Assembly (NCBI RefSeq): GCF_003573695.1
Contig: NC_039359.1
Span: 141,443,112 to 141,507,111, forward strand
Direction: 5' to 3'
DNA from: Papaver somniferum
Lineage: Eukaryota > Streptophyta > Magnoliopsida > Ranunculales > Papaveraceae
Length of the DNA stretch: 64,000 bases
A program made the position numbers and the translations under genes. Below the pieces are notes generated by a model that saw nothing but the letters and a program-made list of their open reading frames with translations, searched no databases and was not told the DNA's origin. Positions within the stretch are counted from its first letter, which is position 1, and each line of letters opens with the position of its first letter. Shown piece by piece: positions 23,517-35,075 of this stretch.

Positions 23517-25004
23517 ATGTTAAAAATAGGAACTAAAATGGATAAAGAAGAAGAAGAAGAAAAAACGGTAAATATCTTGCGAGAATATGTTGATATCTTG
23601 GCATGGAGTATGGAGGAAATTCCAGGAATAGATCCGTCTGTTGCATGTCATAAATTGAACATTAAAAAGAATGAAAAACCATTTAAGCAAAGAATAAGGA
23701 ATATTGCGATTGATTATCATCCACAAATAGAAGCGGAGTTACAAAAGATGTTGGATGCAGGGATTATAAGGGAAGCAAAATAACCAGAATGGATAGCAAA
23801 TATGGTGGTAATACCAAAAAAGAATAAGGGGATACGGATCTGCATAGATTTGACTGATTTAAATAAAGTGTGTCCGAAAGATAGTTTTCCTTTACCAGAT
23901 ATCCCTCAAATGGTAGAATCAACATCAGGAAATGATAGGGTATCAATGTTAGATGGATATAAAGGATATAATCAAATTCCTTTGGGTGAAGAAGATCAAG
24001 AACATACTGCTTTCTTCGCACCAAGAGGTTTATACTGTTATACGGAAATGCCATTTGGATTGAAGAATGCGGGTGCGATATATCAAAGAATGGTGGAAAA
24101 GGTATTTGAAAAGTGGATACATAAAACATTAGAGGTCTATGTTGATGACATGTTAATTAAGAGTAAAGAGGCGAAGGATCATGTCGATGATTTGCGAGAA
24201 ATCTTTGAGCAGATGCGAAAATTCAATATCAAGGTGAATCCAGAAAAATGTGTGTTTGGAGTATCATCGGGGAAATTCTTGGGTTACATAGTGTCCAAGA
24301 AGGGAATAGAGGTTGCTCCAGAAAAAGTACAAGAAGTTAGAGATATGCCACCTCATGCAACAGTGAAAGATGTTCAAAATCTAAATGGATTGATAGCTTC
24401 GTTGGGAAGATTTATCTCACGATCTTCGGACAAGTGTAAACACTTTTTTAACATATTAAAGAAGGGGACCAAATTTGAATGGACGGAAGAATGTGATAAA
24501 GCATTGCAGAGCATAAAAAATTATATGGTGAAGTTATCCATTATGCAAAAGGACAAGCCGGGAGAAGAATTGCTACTCTATTTAGCTTCAACATCGCATG
24601 CATTAAGTGCAGTATTGTTACGCTCGGATGGGGGGATAGAAAAACCAATATATTACATAAGTAAAACATACAACTCAGGAGATAAAAATTACTCAAAGAT
24701 TGAAAAGCTAATTCTCGCATTGGTGTATGCATCATTCAAGCTTCGCATTTACTTTCAAGCTCATAATATCAAGGTATTAACAAAGGTACCAATTGAACCA
24801 ACAATGAAGAATCCAAAAAGATCAGGGAGAGTTGAAAGGTGGAATGCACAGTTAGGAAATTATGAAATTGGTTATGAGATTTTATCTTCACCAAAGTCTC
24901 AAGTTATTGCAGAGTTTCTCGCAGAGTTTCCATTAGAAGAAGATGAATATGTAGAAGAAATGATGGATGTGGATGAAGACCATGGAATCTTAAAGACTTA
25001 TTAA
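23517..25004 (+). pseudogene. Reverse transcriptase and first RNase H of T2
   Basis: 23517-23783 is the linker and RT start (EIPGIDPSVACHKL), ended by an in-frame TAA in a codon before PEW. The frame resumes at 23802 and stays open for 400 codons. RT motifs are PLPDIPQMVES (31-41), GYKGYNQIPL (52-61), MPFGLKNAGAIYQRM (83-97) and catalytic YVDDM (113-117). The first RNase H follows, with LASTSHALSAVLLRSD. A frameshift at about 25003 leads into the second RNase H. This is the best-preserved RT in the window. Confidence 0.92.
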
Positions 25005-25711
25005 CTGATCGGAATTCAAATAGATGGGACATATTAGTAGATGGGTCATCCAATGGAGAAGGGAATGGTATTGGTATTGTATTCATTTCACCAACAAGAG
25101 CGCGAATAGCTTACTCATTCAGATTGGAATTTGCATCCACAAATAATGAGACTGAGTATGAGGCAGTTGTACATGCGCTAAGGCTAGGAATTGAAATGAA
25201 AATAGAAGATGCACGAATAATTAGTGACTCACAGCTGGTAATTCTCCAAGTAGAAGGTACATATAGTACAAATGAACCATCTTTGCAAAAATACAAACAG
25301 TTGGTTATGGATTTAGCAACGCGAATTCCAAAAATAAGTTGGAGACACATAGGCAAAAAGGACAATAGACTCGCAGATGCATTGGACTTCATACCCTCTA
25401 TGTTAATAGATCCAGTTGCAAGGGACATAATAATACAAACACTCTTTTTACCATCTATAGAGAAAGGAGAAGCAACACAAATATATGTGATGACAATAGA
25501 AAATATGGAAGAAGAAAGTGTGAGCGAAGACAAAGACTGGAGAACTGAATTCCATTTATACCTAGAGAAGGGAGAAGTACCAAGAAAAAGGTTGGAGGCA
25601 CACAAATTAAAAAGTCATGCGACGAATTATGAATTGAGGGAGGGTATTCTTTATAGAAGATCATTCCGCGGACCTTCGCTCAGATGTCTTACGCGAAAAG
25701 AAGAAATATAA
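25005..25711 (+). pseudogene. Second RNase H and start of integrase of T2
   Basis: Frame from about 25010 with ILVDGSSNGEGNGIGIVF, NNETEYEAVVHAL, SDSQLVILQVEG and KKDNRLADALDF: the plant-type extra RNase H of the Tat lineage. It runs on into the integrase N-terminus (KLKSHATNYELREGILYRR) and stops at TAA near 25710. Confidence 0.88.
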
Positions 25712-26776
25712 ATTTTAAAGGCATTACATTACGGAGATGCTGGTAATCATAGCGGAGGAAGGCCTCTCGCATACAGAGCAAAGGTACAAGGTTATTATTG
25801 AACATACATGCATGAGGATGCGAAACAAGTCTCAAGAAGATGTGAAGAATGTCAACTTAAAAAGATACATGCACTAGGAGCGATGCTAAATTCATCAACA
25901 AATGCGTGGACCTTTGGAAAATGGGGGATTGACATTGTTGGACCATTTATACCAGGAACGGGATAAAGAGATATTTAATTGTCGCAACAGACTATTTTAC
26001 AAAATGGACAGAAGTGAAAGCAGTTCAGCATATTCGTGATAAGGATATATTCACATTCATCTTTGAAAATATTATATGCAGATTTGGTATTCCTGCACAA
26101 TTGGTATCTGATAATGGAAAGCAGTTCGAGGGTGAGAATATAGAAATGTTACTTAATGCATTCAAAAGTCAAAGCGGCAAATCTACTCCTTTATATCCAC
26201 AAAGTAATGGACAAGTAGAAGCAACAAATAAAACGATCGCAAACAACTTGAAGAAGAAGTTAGAAAAGGGCACAACAAAGGATGGTGCGAACAAGTGCAT
26301 AATGTAGTATGGGCTTACAGGACAACAAGTAGATAAGCAACAGGAATGTCACCTTTCAGTTTAACATATGGGGTAGAGGCAGTATTACCAACAGAAGTTA
26401 TCATTCCAACAACAAATAAAGAAGCTTGGGAGAAGTCTAAGTGCATATCTAATTCTAACAAAACTTGATGACTTAGAGGAAGCAAGAGAAGTCGCTTTGC
26501 AACATATGGAAAATTATCAACAAAGACTAGCTCGAGAATACAAATAAACGTGTTAATATAAGAGAATTCCAGCCAGGAGAATTGGTGTTGCGAGAAATCC
26601 CAATTTACCAGAAAGGGGGAGATGGAAAATTGGAAAAGAAATGGGATTGACCCTATATAATAAAAAGGATAGTTGGGAATGGAGATTATGAGTTAATGGA
26701 TCCAGAAGGGCGAGATATGGGTCGCAGATTAGATCGTCCTTGGAATAGACAATATTTGAAGAAATATTATCCATAG
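25712..26776 (+). pseudogene. Integrase of T2, broken
   Basis: The HHCC finger (LHYGDAGNHSGGRPL, then CEECQ) contains an in-frame TGA where T1 has Trp in YYWPYM. WGIDIVGPF supplies the first catalytic Asp, followed by a TAA. A new frame, 26014-26307, supplies VSDNGKQFEG (second Asp) and NGQVEATNK (Glu). A frameshift follows, and the C-terminal part ends YLKKYYP just before 26776. Confidence 0.88.
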
Positions 26777-27039
26777 GAGTTTGCGAATTTTATCGCACAA
26801 GTTAACACATGTGCGAAGTTAAGCATACGAATCCTCATCCTTGAAAAAGGTATAGTATTTGATTCAATAAACAAATTTGAAAAGTTCGCCCATATTTAAG
26901 AAATTCTTTTTTAAGAAAAAGGAAAATGTAAGACCTCAAAATAAGACCTTAATAAAAGATACCAGAAGTGATTTTAATCAGATTGGCTAGGAATTTGAAT
27001 GAGGCGTGCAACCTAGTTCGCATACATGCAAGAGGAAAA
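26777..27039. other. T2 spacer after pol
   Basis: AT-rich and non-coding. No motif beyond resemblance to the T1 region 6841-6974. Confidence 0.5.
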
Positions 27040-27560
27040 AAAGTAAGACCTATCGCACGTCATAGTAAGAGAACCTAGAAAGCATGACTCAAGGGAAAGC
27101 TATACCGACCCTGGAACTTGAGTCATGGAGATTTGGGGTGAGAACAAACGAAAATTTCCATCCGGGAGAGGTACCTTAAATTCTCAGTCTAAGATAATAA
27201 TCTTAGATTGAGAGACTAAGGTGAGAAAGTCTCTCCTAAGGAGTGCAGAAACTCGATCAGGGCGCCGAGGTACACGGTTGAGTCAAGAGTGTCCGGGGCG
27301 TCTGGAGCGTACCTTGCCACTCTTGACAAGTCCTGACTATGATGCACTCGGTCCGAAGATACCCACTTAGGGTGCAGTCTCGCAACCATAAACCTCATCG
27401 GTAGTGGTACGTGAGACTGCGAAATCAACTGGTTGTTTAATTAACTGGATGAGAAGAGCCATAACCTTAACCCGGTAGAGGAAAGCTTCCTTGAAGGGGC
27501 AATCAAGGGGAAGATAAGGACGTCACCCTCCATTAGGGAGCTGAATTGTGTCAAAAGACG
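27040..27560 (+). other. Conserved GC-richer block of T2 with inverted repeats
   Basis: Counterpart of 6300-6840 in T1. The arms gtcaagagtg (27282-27291) and cactcttgac (27318-27327) pair across a 26-nt loop. A second pair, gcagtctcgcaac (about 27373) and gtacgtgagactgc (about 27408), is seen here. ttagattgagagactaagg with gagaaagtctctcct (near 27205-27240) could form a third. It sits between the stop of pol and the converging antisense gene. No protein is supported. Confidence 0.55.
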
Positions 27561-27959
27561 TAAATTTCATAACACTTTTTACTCAAGGGAGTTTTAATAC
27601 TTATCATATTTATGCGATAAAACCTGAAGAGGAAATAATACAAGAAAAAGATAAGATGAAATCAATGGGTCGATACACTACAGTGTAAAGACCGCCTGCG
27701 ATCTCATCGCACAAAAATAAGGCAAGGTAAGACCTTTAAATAGGAAGGCAAGATAAGACCTCATAAGAAAGAATATATATAAAAACTAATGATTGTTTGG
27801 TAGGAAATTCAAAATTTATCATATCGCACACTTGTTTTATACAAGAAATCTAATAACAGGCAAGTATGGGAATTGAAATAATACAATATTATCTTCCTTG
27901 TAACAAAAAAGTTCAAAATGTATCAAAACAGATAAGGGAAATACTGGGTGAAAAGAAAA
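27561..27959. other. T2 spacer 3' of the antisense gene
   Basis: AT-rich, no gene supported. It contains a gcgatctcatcgca phrase resembling the repeated cgaaatcgcagg segment at the matching place in T1. Confidence 0.5.
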
Positions 27960-30513
27960 TTAAACATGTTCAACAACTACATCTTGTTCGACCAAAGACT
28001 TTTCAGCATCAAGATTGGATCCGGGATTCTCTATTTCGGCATTAGTCTTATCAACAGACTTGTCCTTCTCAATTTGATCCTCTTCATCCTCTTGATCCTT
28101 CTCATCATCGCTCACAAATTCATAATCACTATCCGGTTGAGGGTACTCTTCATCTTCGCCTGCACTAAGATGAGGAATCTTTACCGTAGTAAGAGAGTTG
28201 CTTAGAAGAATTCCATTAACTACATATTGAGCACTAGCATGAGCCTTGCGAATAGCTCCCCTTTCAAGGTTTCTAGCATTGATCTCTAAAAAATATTGTT
28301 GATGTGCGAGTCTTCTTCGCGCTCTATCTCGAGAAGCACCAAGAGAAAGTTCAAGGTTCGCATGAGATACTTCCAGGTTCAAACGCTCTTTGTGAACTTT
28401 GGATAAATCAGATCTCAATTGAGCAATATTAGATTGATGCGACTTTTCAGAATTTGTGAAGAATAATAAACTATCAAAATTGGAAATAAAGCTTGCGCTA
28501 ATGAAATTTAAGGAAATAGTTAAACAGTAACAAGGCAGTCAACTCTAGCTGACTACCTTCGCAGAACTTAGAAAGGAGAAGGGTGTTATTCTTCATACTA
28601 TCCATAGCTTTATCAAAATCATCACCAACTGAACCATTAAGACGAGAGTGAATCTTCTTTTCATCAGCAGAGAGAGACTTATTATTTTTCTTAAGAACAT
28701 CATGAGATTGCTTTAATTGATTATATTGTTCTTGAAGTTGATTCTTCTTCACAGTCAAATTTATTTTACTTTGAATGATTTTTTCGTTCTGGGTCTTTAA
28801 TTCCTTAAGTGATATCTCATGATGTACTTCAAGTGAACGAAGATCTCGCGCTTGATCTTCCTTTATTTCTGAAGAATTGAATATTCGTGCGAAAACATTG
28901 CTTCTTTTCTTAAGAAAGAATGTTTCTCCTTAGAAAGAGTATGATTTTCTTCTGACAATGTTTCATACATTAGATCGGCATTACGTGAAAATTTAGAAAA
29001 ATGGGATATTTGACTATTTAATACTTCAATTTCTTGAATGAGATGGTTATTTTCATGGGTTAGATTATTAATATGATCAAGTTAATATGAATGTTGATTA
29101 TTTAGCTGGTTTAACTGAGTCTGCAACTTCTCGTTATTCACTTGAGTATCCTCAGCAAGATATTGAAAAATATATCTCTCCAAAACTCACCTCTGGTTTA
29201 AATCTTAATAAATGCATGAAGAAATTTAAGGAATGTTGGTAAGCGAAGAAATATATCATAGGGTACAGTAAGCAAAGGAGAAAAAGTCACCTCTAAGTTC
29301 TTGGTTTCGGTTGCGAAGGTTTTCAGCCTCAAGATTTGCAACTTGAAGTTCTCCCCTCAATTTCTGGACCTCTTGAAGTTCCATTTTCAACCTATAGAAT
29401 TCATTCCCCAAGGAAGCATTTTTTTGCGAAAGTTCCAATTGAGAGCAGCTATATTTAAAACGTCCTTCGGCAAGAATCATTCGTCGATGAGAATCCTAAA
29501 GAAGAAAGAAGACAAGGATAAAGGGTTAAGATATTAAAGTTAAGTAATAACATGAAAAAAGGCACTTACCAAGACATCTTGAGGAGTATGGAAGCTTGAA
29601 TCAATGTGAGAATGGATCTCATCTCTTGTAGTGCTATCAGAGGGAAATTCGCACAAAAGTTTACTTAAAGCAGAACAAATGCGAAGTTTGCAAGGGTCAT
29701 TAGTAGAGGATTGAGCAGAGTTGATGATGTCGGATAGAGTTTGGGAAGCAAAATTCACGCTATCCAAAGCTTTTTTGCTAAGAGAAAGGGAATTTAATAA
29801 CAAAGAAGAAGACGAAGAAGAAGGGATGGATATAGGAGGAGAAAGAATAATAAAATTTGTAGGAGAGGATACATTAACAGAATTTGGTTGAGAATTAGTA
29901 TGGATGAATGAAGAAGAAGTCTGATTCGCATCCGAGGAATTCGCAGAGGCAGTAATTAGAGTATCTTTTGTCCCTTGATCAGCAACAGTTTCTTTTTCAC
30001 CAGGAAAAATTTCTTCAAAGGTGACAGACATATTTTCATCAGAAGCTTGAATTGGGGTGATAGAGGAATTAGTATCAGAAGTTCGAATTGTTGCTAAAGG
30101 GGTGACGTCTGCAACATCAATGTCAAGAATAGAAATATTTGACTTCACTACTATGGGCTTGCGAGCTTTCTTAACCTTTGGTTTCTTGACCCCACCTATC
30201 TCACAATAAGAAACATACAAAAACAAAGTAGATAAGAAATAGAGGAAACAATATTGTTTAGTTAAAATTAGATATTTCTTACTTCTTTGTTGTGCGAAGT
30301 TTTCCTCTTATGAGATTCTTTATTTGTATCATCTGAGGAAGAATTAGGATTTGGAACAGTTATCCTCAGGGCGCTTAAAGAAGAATTTTTCCTGGAATAG
30401 TATGGGAATTGGGTTAATTAAAAAGATAACAGTTACAATCAAGAATCATGATTATCAGAAGAATAAAAGGATAAATCTTGAAAGAAGAAAACAAACTTTG
30501 CATTTTTATCCAT
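27960..30513 (-). pseudogene. Antisense additional gene (aORF) of T2: spliced coiled-coil protein
   Basis: Minus-strand exons that join in frame: 30513-30497, 30391-30283, 30199-29570 (donor gtaagt) and 29495-29291. Decayed coiled-coil exons lie at about 29190-28550, and the last exon is 28420-27960. The exon plan equals that of the T1 copy. Matching segments include LRNRNQELRG against LRKKNDELRG, and LLSNSLTTVKIP against LFSNSLPPTSID. The C-terminal tail is acidic (EDEEYPQPDSDYEF). The N-terminal third is Ser/Thr-rich and basic. One stop near 29080 and a lost acceptor (cacaa where T1 has cgcag, near 28450) suggest this copy is also damaged. Function unknown. Confidence 0.75.
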
Positions 30514-30808
30514 GGCAACAGTAGCAGAAGGACAATAACAACAGGAATGAAGCAAACAGCGGAAGAAAGAGAAATTTTAGTGAATAAGAAAAGAAAATTT
30601 TATTCTTCTTAAAAATAAGTCAATAAATAGGTATAAGAGACGACCGGTTATAAACGGTTTGAACCGGTAAAAAGGAGAAGAATCGACGCATGTGAATAAA
30701 TGAACTGGAATTCCGGAGGAATGTCGGCAAGATAGAATACGAAAAGATATACACATGCGATATTATATGATGGAAATTTCTCATATCGCTCACTCCATAA
30801 TGTAAGCG
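30514..30808. other. Upstream region of the T2 antisense gene
   Basis: Between the antisense ATG and the polypurine tract. On the minus strand it contains tatttattgac near 30625 and a ttctt-rich leader, by analogy with T1 a possible promoter. No gene. Confidence 0.4.
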
Positions 30809-30826
30809 AAATGAGAAGAGGCAAAA
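30809..30826 (+). promoter_or_regulatory. Polypurine tract of T2
   Basis: aaatgagaagaggcaaaa directly before the 3' LTR, matching the T1 tract. Confidence 0.8.
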
Positions 30827-31305
30827 TGTAGGAGTGGAATATCGCACATATCAATAAGTATGCGAAGTAAGGATCATTTGATGTAAGCGAGTACTATCGC
30901 GCATGGAAAAGTTGAAGTGACGTATTGGATGATGTTAGCAAAATCACGAGTAAAGTGTGATGTTCTATGAGAGATATATTATGTACGAGAATGAGTGATT
31001 GTAAATGGGCGAATGTATCGCACAATGATTCCAAAAATAGTGGATCTTTTAGCTGTCATCCACTATGAGGAATCACTATATAAAGGAAGGAAGTCATCAC
31101 GTAAGGGAGAGATCTTTTAGTGTGTGTTAGACAAGAAACTAGAAGAGAGAAAGTTTGATTGGAGAGTAAGTAAAGTCATTGTAAAGTCATTGTTATCCAC
31201 TGTATCAAATTATAATCCTTGAAATTTAATAAAAAATTCATTATGATTACTTGATTAATAATCTGGATACATTGGAGTGTGGTTGTAGGTTTTCCTGCAA
31301 CTACA
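30827..31305 (+). repeat. 3' LTR of T2
   Basis: 479 bp. It differs from the 5' LTR by scattered substitutions and by a 12-bp tandem duplication, gtaaagtcattg (about 31170-31195). Confidence 0.9.
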
Positions 31306-32747
31306 ACAGGCATACTGGTGGGTGTTGTCGAAAGGAGTTAAAGATTTTGAAGTTGAGACACGATTATGATTTCAGGCTACGATTCCATGAAGGAAGTGGT
31401 TTGTTGGTTTGAGTTGGAGGTGGTTCTGAGCAGTTACAGGCAAGCCATGAATGACAGGGTTCTTGTGTTGCATTTTGTGCATATTGTGCGTCTAGTCTGA
31501 AGCTAAAAGGGTAGTCCAGAGACAGTGGTTGCAGTCATGGGTTTATTGAGAAGGTGCATAGAGTTAGGCGCAAGTGATAAGGTGTTGTTGCATCCTGGTT
31601 TGAGTGAATAAGTACGTGGGTTCTGAAGAAGGTCTGGTGGATTTTCAAGACGATAAAACATCTACGGAGAGGAGCAATAACAGCCGTGGATTAACTGTGA
31701 ATGAATGGATAATGTATGGGGTGTTTTTCGGAATGTATAATGATTCAGCTGAACTAATGGGGAGGATATATAAGATAACCCTAAAAACTTCAACATGGGC
31801 TATCTTGACATCACCAGTTTTGCCGCAGCTGTTCCAGAAATCTTAAGAGGAGTTCCAGTGATTACCAACAATACCTAGCTTCCAGAAGTAGTACAGCATC
31901 AACTCTGGTTGGCTGCCTGGTTTTTCCTAAACTTCCGAGTTTCTTTTAAACATCTTAAACCATATACGTTATTGTTAAGAGCCTATGAATATAAGTAGCT
32001 AAACCTATTTTTTATTAGGGGCGATTTGGAAGACCGAAATATGAACTCAATGATATGAAATAGTTTCTTCTTTCACCATTATTTCCGTTATTGTTTGATT
32101 TTTACTATGCCAATATTGTTTATGAGTTATTTGTTGATTTTTTAAGTTCGAAATTGAATAGTCAATTCATAATCTTATTGCTAGTTTAGAATTTCTTCGA
32201 CCCGTAATTTTCTAGAAACTATAAACACAAGTAGCGATATATGAGTATTGATGATGGGACTTTGTTAAGTACTCATATGTAGAAATTGACACTATTAGGT
32301 GATTCAAGCTTTTGAGTTCATCACTAGGAGCAACCTTATCTCACAAAACTTAGAACATTTGTTTAAGTCACACCTAGAGAGCGTACTTCTAGGAAACTTG
32401 GAAAGTAGAATCTGGTAGTCGAGCGCTTCCGTATCCGGTGAGCTTAGGAGATAATAACGGGATAGTTGAGCGTACTAATTATCCTAGGGTTGTTACTAAC
32501 GAGATAATGCGAAGAACGTAGTTATATGTCACTTTGGTTTATATTGTCGAGAATAAATCCTTAATCAATATCATCTCATATTTGAATACAATTTATAATT
32601 TTCAGAATTTTCTACAACAAAATAATCTTGCATAAAAACTTTTGCTTAACACACCTCCCTTGGGACGATCCTGCTTCCATTATATTACTTGCTAGTGTAA
32701 AGAGAAGTAGAAAATCTTATTTGCGAGTTTGACACCTCGCAAAAAAT

Positions 32748-32765
32748 TGGCGCCGCTGCCGGGGA
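32748..32765 (+). promoter_or_regulatory. Primer-binding site of A
   Basis: tggcgccgctgccgggga lies six bases after the LTR. It closely matches the Asp-tRNA primer site usual in Athila elements. Confidence 0.85.
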
Positions 32766-32887
32766 GGCAGTGGCAAGTTTAGTTGTTATTTTTATTCTTA
32801 GTTTATATTTTTGCTTTTGGTTTAAATTTCAGTTTGCTCATCCAATCTCTTAGAATCTGATTTTCAGGTACCATTTCTTTAGTGAAT

Positions 32888-34232
32888 GCTTGGAAAAGGA
32901 AAACCAAGTCCTATTGGTATACGTCTTCGTTCTGGCACTTTACTATAAGACTTCATTCGAGCCGTCAACACTCCACTTCCTCCTAGTTCTTCACCAAGTG
33001 AATTCTCCGATTCGAACAAAGAGGAAGATAACACAATGGGAGGTCGACCACCTGCTCTGAGAACACTCAAGGATCTCCCTTCTCCAAACCTTGACCAGCA
33101 GCCTTTATGTATTAAGTTGAATGGAACCATTGAGTTGAAGACGCAATTGATTCACTTGCTGCCCAAATTCAAAGATTTAGCGGGAGAAGATCCTAATCGT
33201 CACTTGCAACAATTCCATCATGTTGTGACTAGTATGAAGCAAGCAAATGCAGATGACGATATGGCTATGATGACAGCGTTTCCTTTCTCCCTTATAGATG
33301 CTGCGGGAGAATGGTTCTTTTGCTTACCTCATGGGAATATAACCACATGGAATTGGATGAAGAAGTTATCATTGAGAAGTATTTTCCGGCATCAAAAACA
33401 GCAATGATTCGCAAGGAGATTTGTGGTATTAGGCAAGTACCCGGAGAGACTCTTTATGAGTATTGGGAGCGGTACAAGAAACTTCTATCTAGCTGTCCAC
33501 ACCACCAAATCAGCGATCAACTCATTATTCAATACTTTTACGAGGGGTTGCTTTCTAATCAGAGAAACTTGATTGATGCCACAAGTGGTGGTGCACTCAC
33601 CAACAAGACCATTGCTGAAGCTATAAGCTTGTTAGAGAACATGGCTGGAAACACGCAACAATTCTTCACTAGATCTGAACCAATGGTAAGGAAAGTGAAT
33701 GAAGTTGGCGATTCTTCACATTTGGAACATAGAATGGGTAACATGGAGAGGATGATGCAACAAATAGCAGCGGCTGTAATACCATCATACACCGAATATG
33801 TTGAGCAATCAAGTGTTATGTACCAAAATCAGCAAAGGTCGAGGTATGATCCGTACTCCAACACATACAATCCGGGTTGGCGTGATCATCCTAATTTTAG
33901 CTACGCCAACAAGCAAGCTGCAGCAAATCCTACTTTCAATCAACAAGGAGGGTTCCAATTCATGCAAAGACCACAACAAGAAACTCAAAGTACAAGTGTG
34001 TATGACAAGTTTACTCTTATGATGCAAAGTATGCAAGAGAATTTTAAAGACAATGCAGGGGTTTAACCAATTCCAACAGAAATCCGAGATGGCTATGAGA
34101 GATGTGCAAAACCAAGTTAGTCAATTGGATAATGATATGAATCAACTCAAGGTACAAGTAGCTGGAAAACTTCCCTCGCAACCATTGAATCCTAGGGAGA
34201 CTGTCAATGCTATTGAGTTGTGAAGTGGGAAA
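32888..34232 (+). pseudogene. gag of A (Athila type), frameshifted
   Basis: Starts near the ATG at 32888 (MLGKGKPSPIGIRLRSG); a stop follows and a shifted frame continues (EFSDSNKEEDNTMGGR). The capsid-like part is 33036-33407 (LLPKFKDLAGEDPNRHLQQF). A frameshift near 33360 leads to 33311-34066 (LFLEKYFPASK-like, then VPGETLYEYWERYKKLL and DATSGGALTNKTIAEA). A Gln/Asn-rich tail and a coiled-coil run of about 60 codons follow, ending at TGA near 34222. Plant retrotransposon Gag forms the particle. Several breaks make it inactive. Confidence 0.85.
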
Positions 34233-35075
34233 CAAGTAGAGAAACCGGCAACATCACCGAAGTCCCATGAACATGGTTTATAGGAAGAAGTGGACGAAGC
34301 AGTCCCTAAAAAGGATGATTCAGTAACAAATTCTAATTCTAAACCTCTTGTTTCTACTTATGTTACTCCTCCACCTTTTCCTAACAGGTTTGCTAAGTCT
34401 AATAAGGAGACGTTGAACAAAGAGATTTGGGAAATCTTCAAGAAGATCGAAGTGAACATTCCATTAATTGAGACGATAAGGCAGGTTCCTCGCTATGCAA
34501 AGTTCTTGAAGGAATTGTGAACTAACAAGCACAAATTGACCGGTAATGAGGTAATGAGTTTGGGGGATAGTGCTTCGGCATATCTTGAAAAGAAACTCCC
34601 ACCTAATTTGAAAGACCCCGGCAGTTTTACTATACCTTGCACAATTGGTAGAACAAGGTTTACAAAATCTTTGCTAGATTTTAGAGCATCTATTAGTGTC
34701 ATGCCTGCTTCAATTTATGAATCTTTAAATCTTGGTCCTCTCAAAAGTACTAGCATAGTTATTCAACTTGCGGATAGATCTAATGTCTACCCGAAAGGGG
34801 TTGTTGAAAATGTTTTGGTGCAGGTTAATGGGCTTATATTTCCTGTCGACTTCTATGTTCTTGATATGAGTGATTAGAACTCATCCTCGTCATCTACACC
34901 TTTGCTGTTGGGTAGACCATTTATGAGAACCGCTAGAACAAAGATAGATGTATTTGAAGGTACCTTGACAATGGAATTTGATGGAGAGGTCGTCCGCTTA
35001 AACATCTTTGAGGTGATGAGATACCCAAGTGACGTGCACTCATGTTTTGCCGTGGAGGAAATTGATGCTGGCTAA
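34233..35075 (+). pseudogene. Protease region of A
   Basis: The linker 34290-34520 (PPPFPNRFAKSNKETLNKEI) is followed by 34536-34877, with LGDSASAYLEKKLPP and LLDFRASISVMPASIYESL. In Athila proteases the motif is D-L-G-A-S; here it reads D-F-R-A-S. After a TAG at 34875 the frame runs on (LLLGRPFMRTARTKIDVF) to a stop at 35073. RT should follow but is absent, so RT, RNase H and integrase have been deleted cleanly. Confidence 0.8.

Larger units (their letters stand above)
22002..31305 (+). mobile_element. T2: Tat/Retand-like Ty3/gypsy retrotransposon, second copy, TSD acagg
   Basis: Flanked by acagg at 21997-22001 and 31306-31310. The empty site is present in the other LTR of A near 46632. LTRs are 22002-22468 (467 bp) and 30827-31305 (479 bp), starting tgtaggagtgg and ending caactaca. 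Its layout is the same as T1 but on the plus strand: primer site, protease, RT, RNase H twice, integrase, GC-richer block, antisense gene, polypurine tract, LTR. No gag. A few stops and frameshifts interrupt pol, yet one frame of 400 codons remains open through RT and the first RNase H. Confidence 0.92.
18532..32741 (+). repeat. 5' LTR of A, interrupted by X and T2
   Basis: Own sequence: 18532-18588, 20411-22001 and 31311-32741. The uninterrupted counterparts in the 3' LTR read straight through both insertion points, for example ggtggtaacaggcatactgg near 46632. An 80-codon frame at 31604 recurs at 46938 simply because the two LTRs are copies; there is no evidence that it is a gene. Confidence 0.88.

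Noticed and set aside
23520..24129. Minus-strand frames opposite T2 RT
   Set aside because: Shadows of the conserved pol frame.
31604..31846. 80-codon frame in the LTR of A, repeated at 46938-47180
   Set aside because: The duplication follows from the two LTRs being copies. There is no selection evidence and no recognisable domain.
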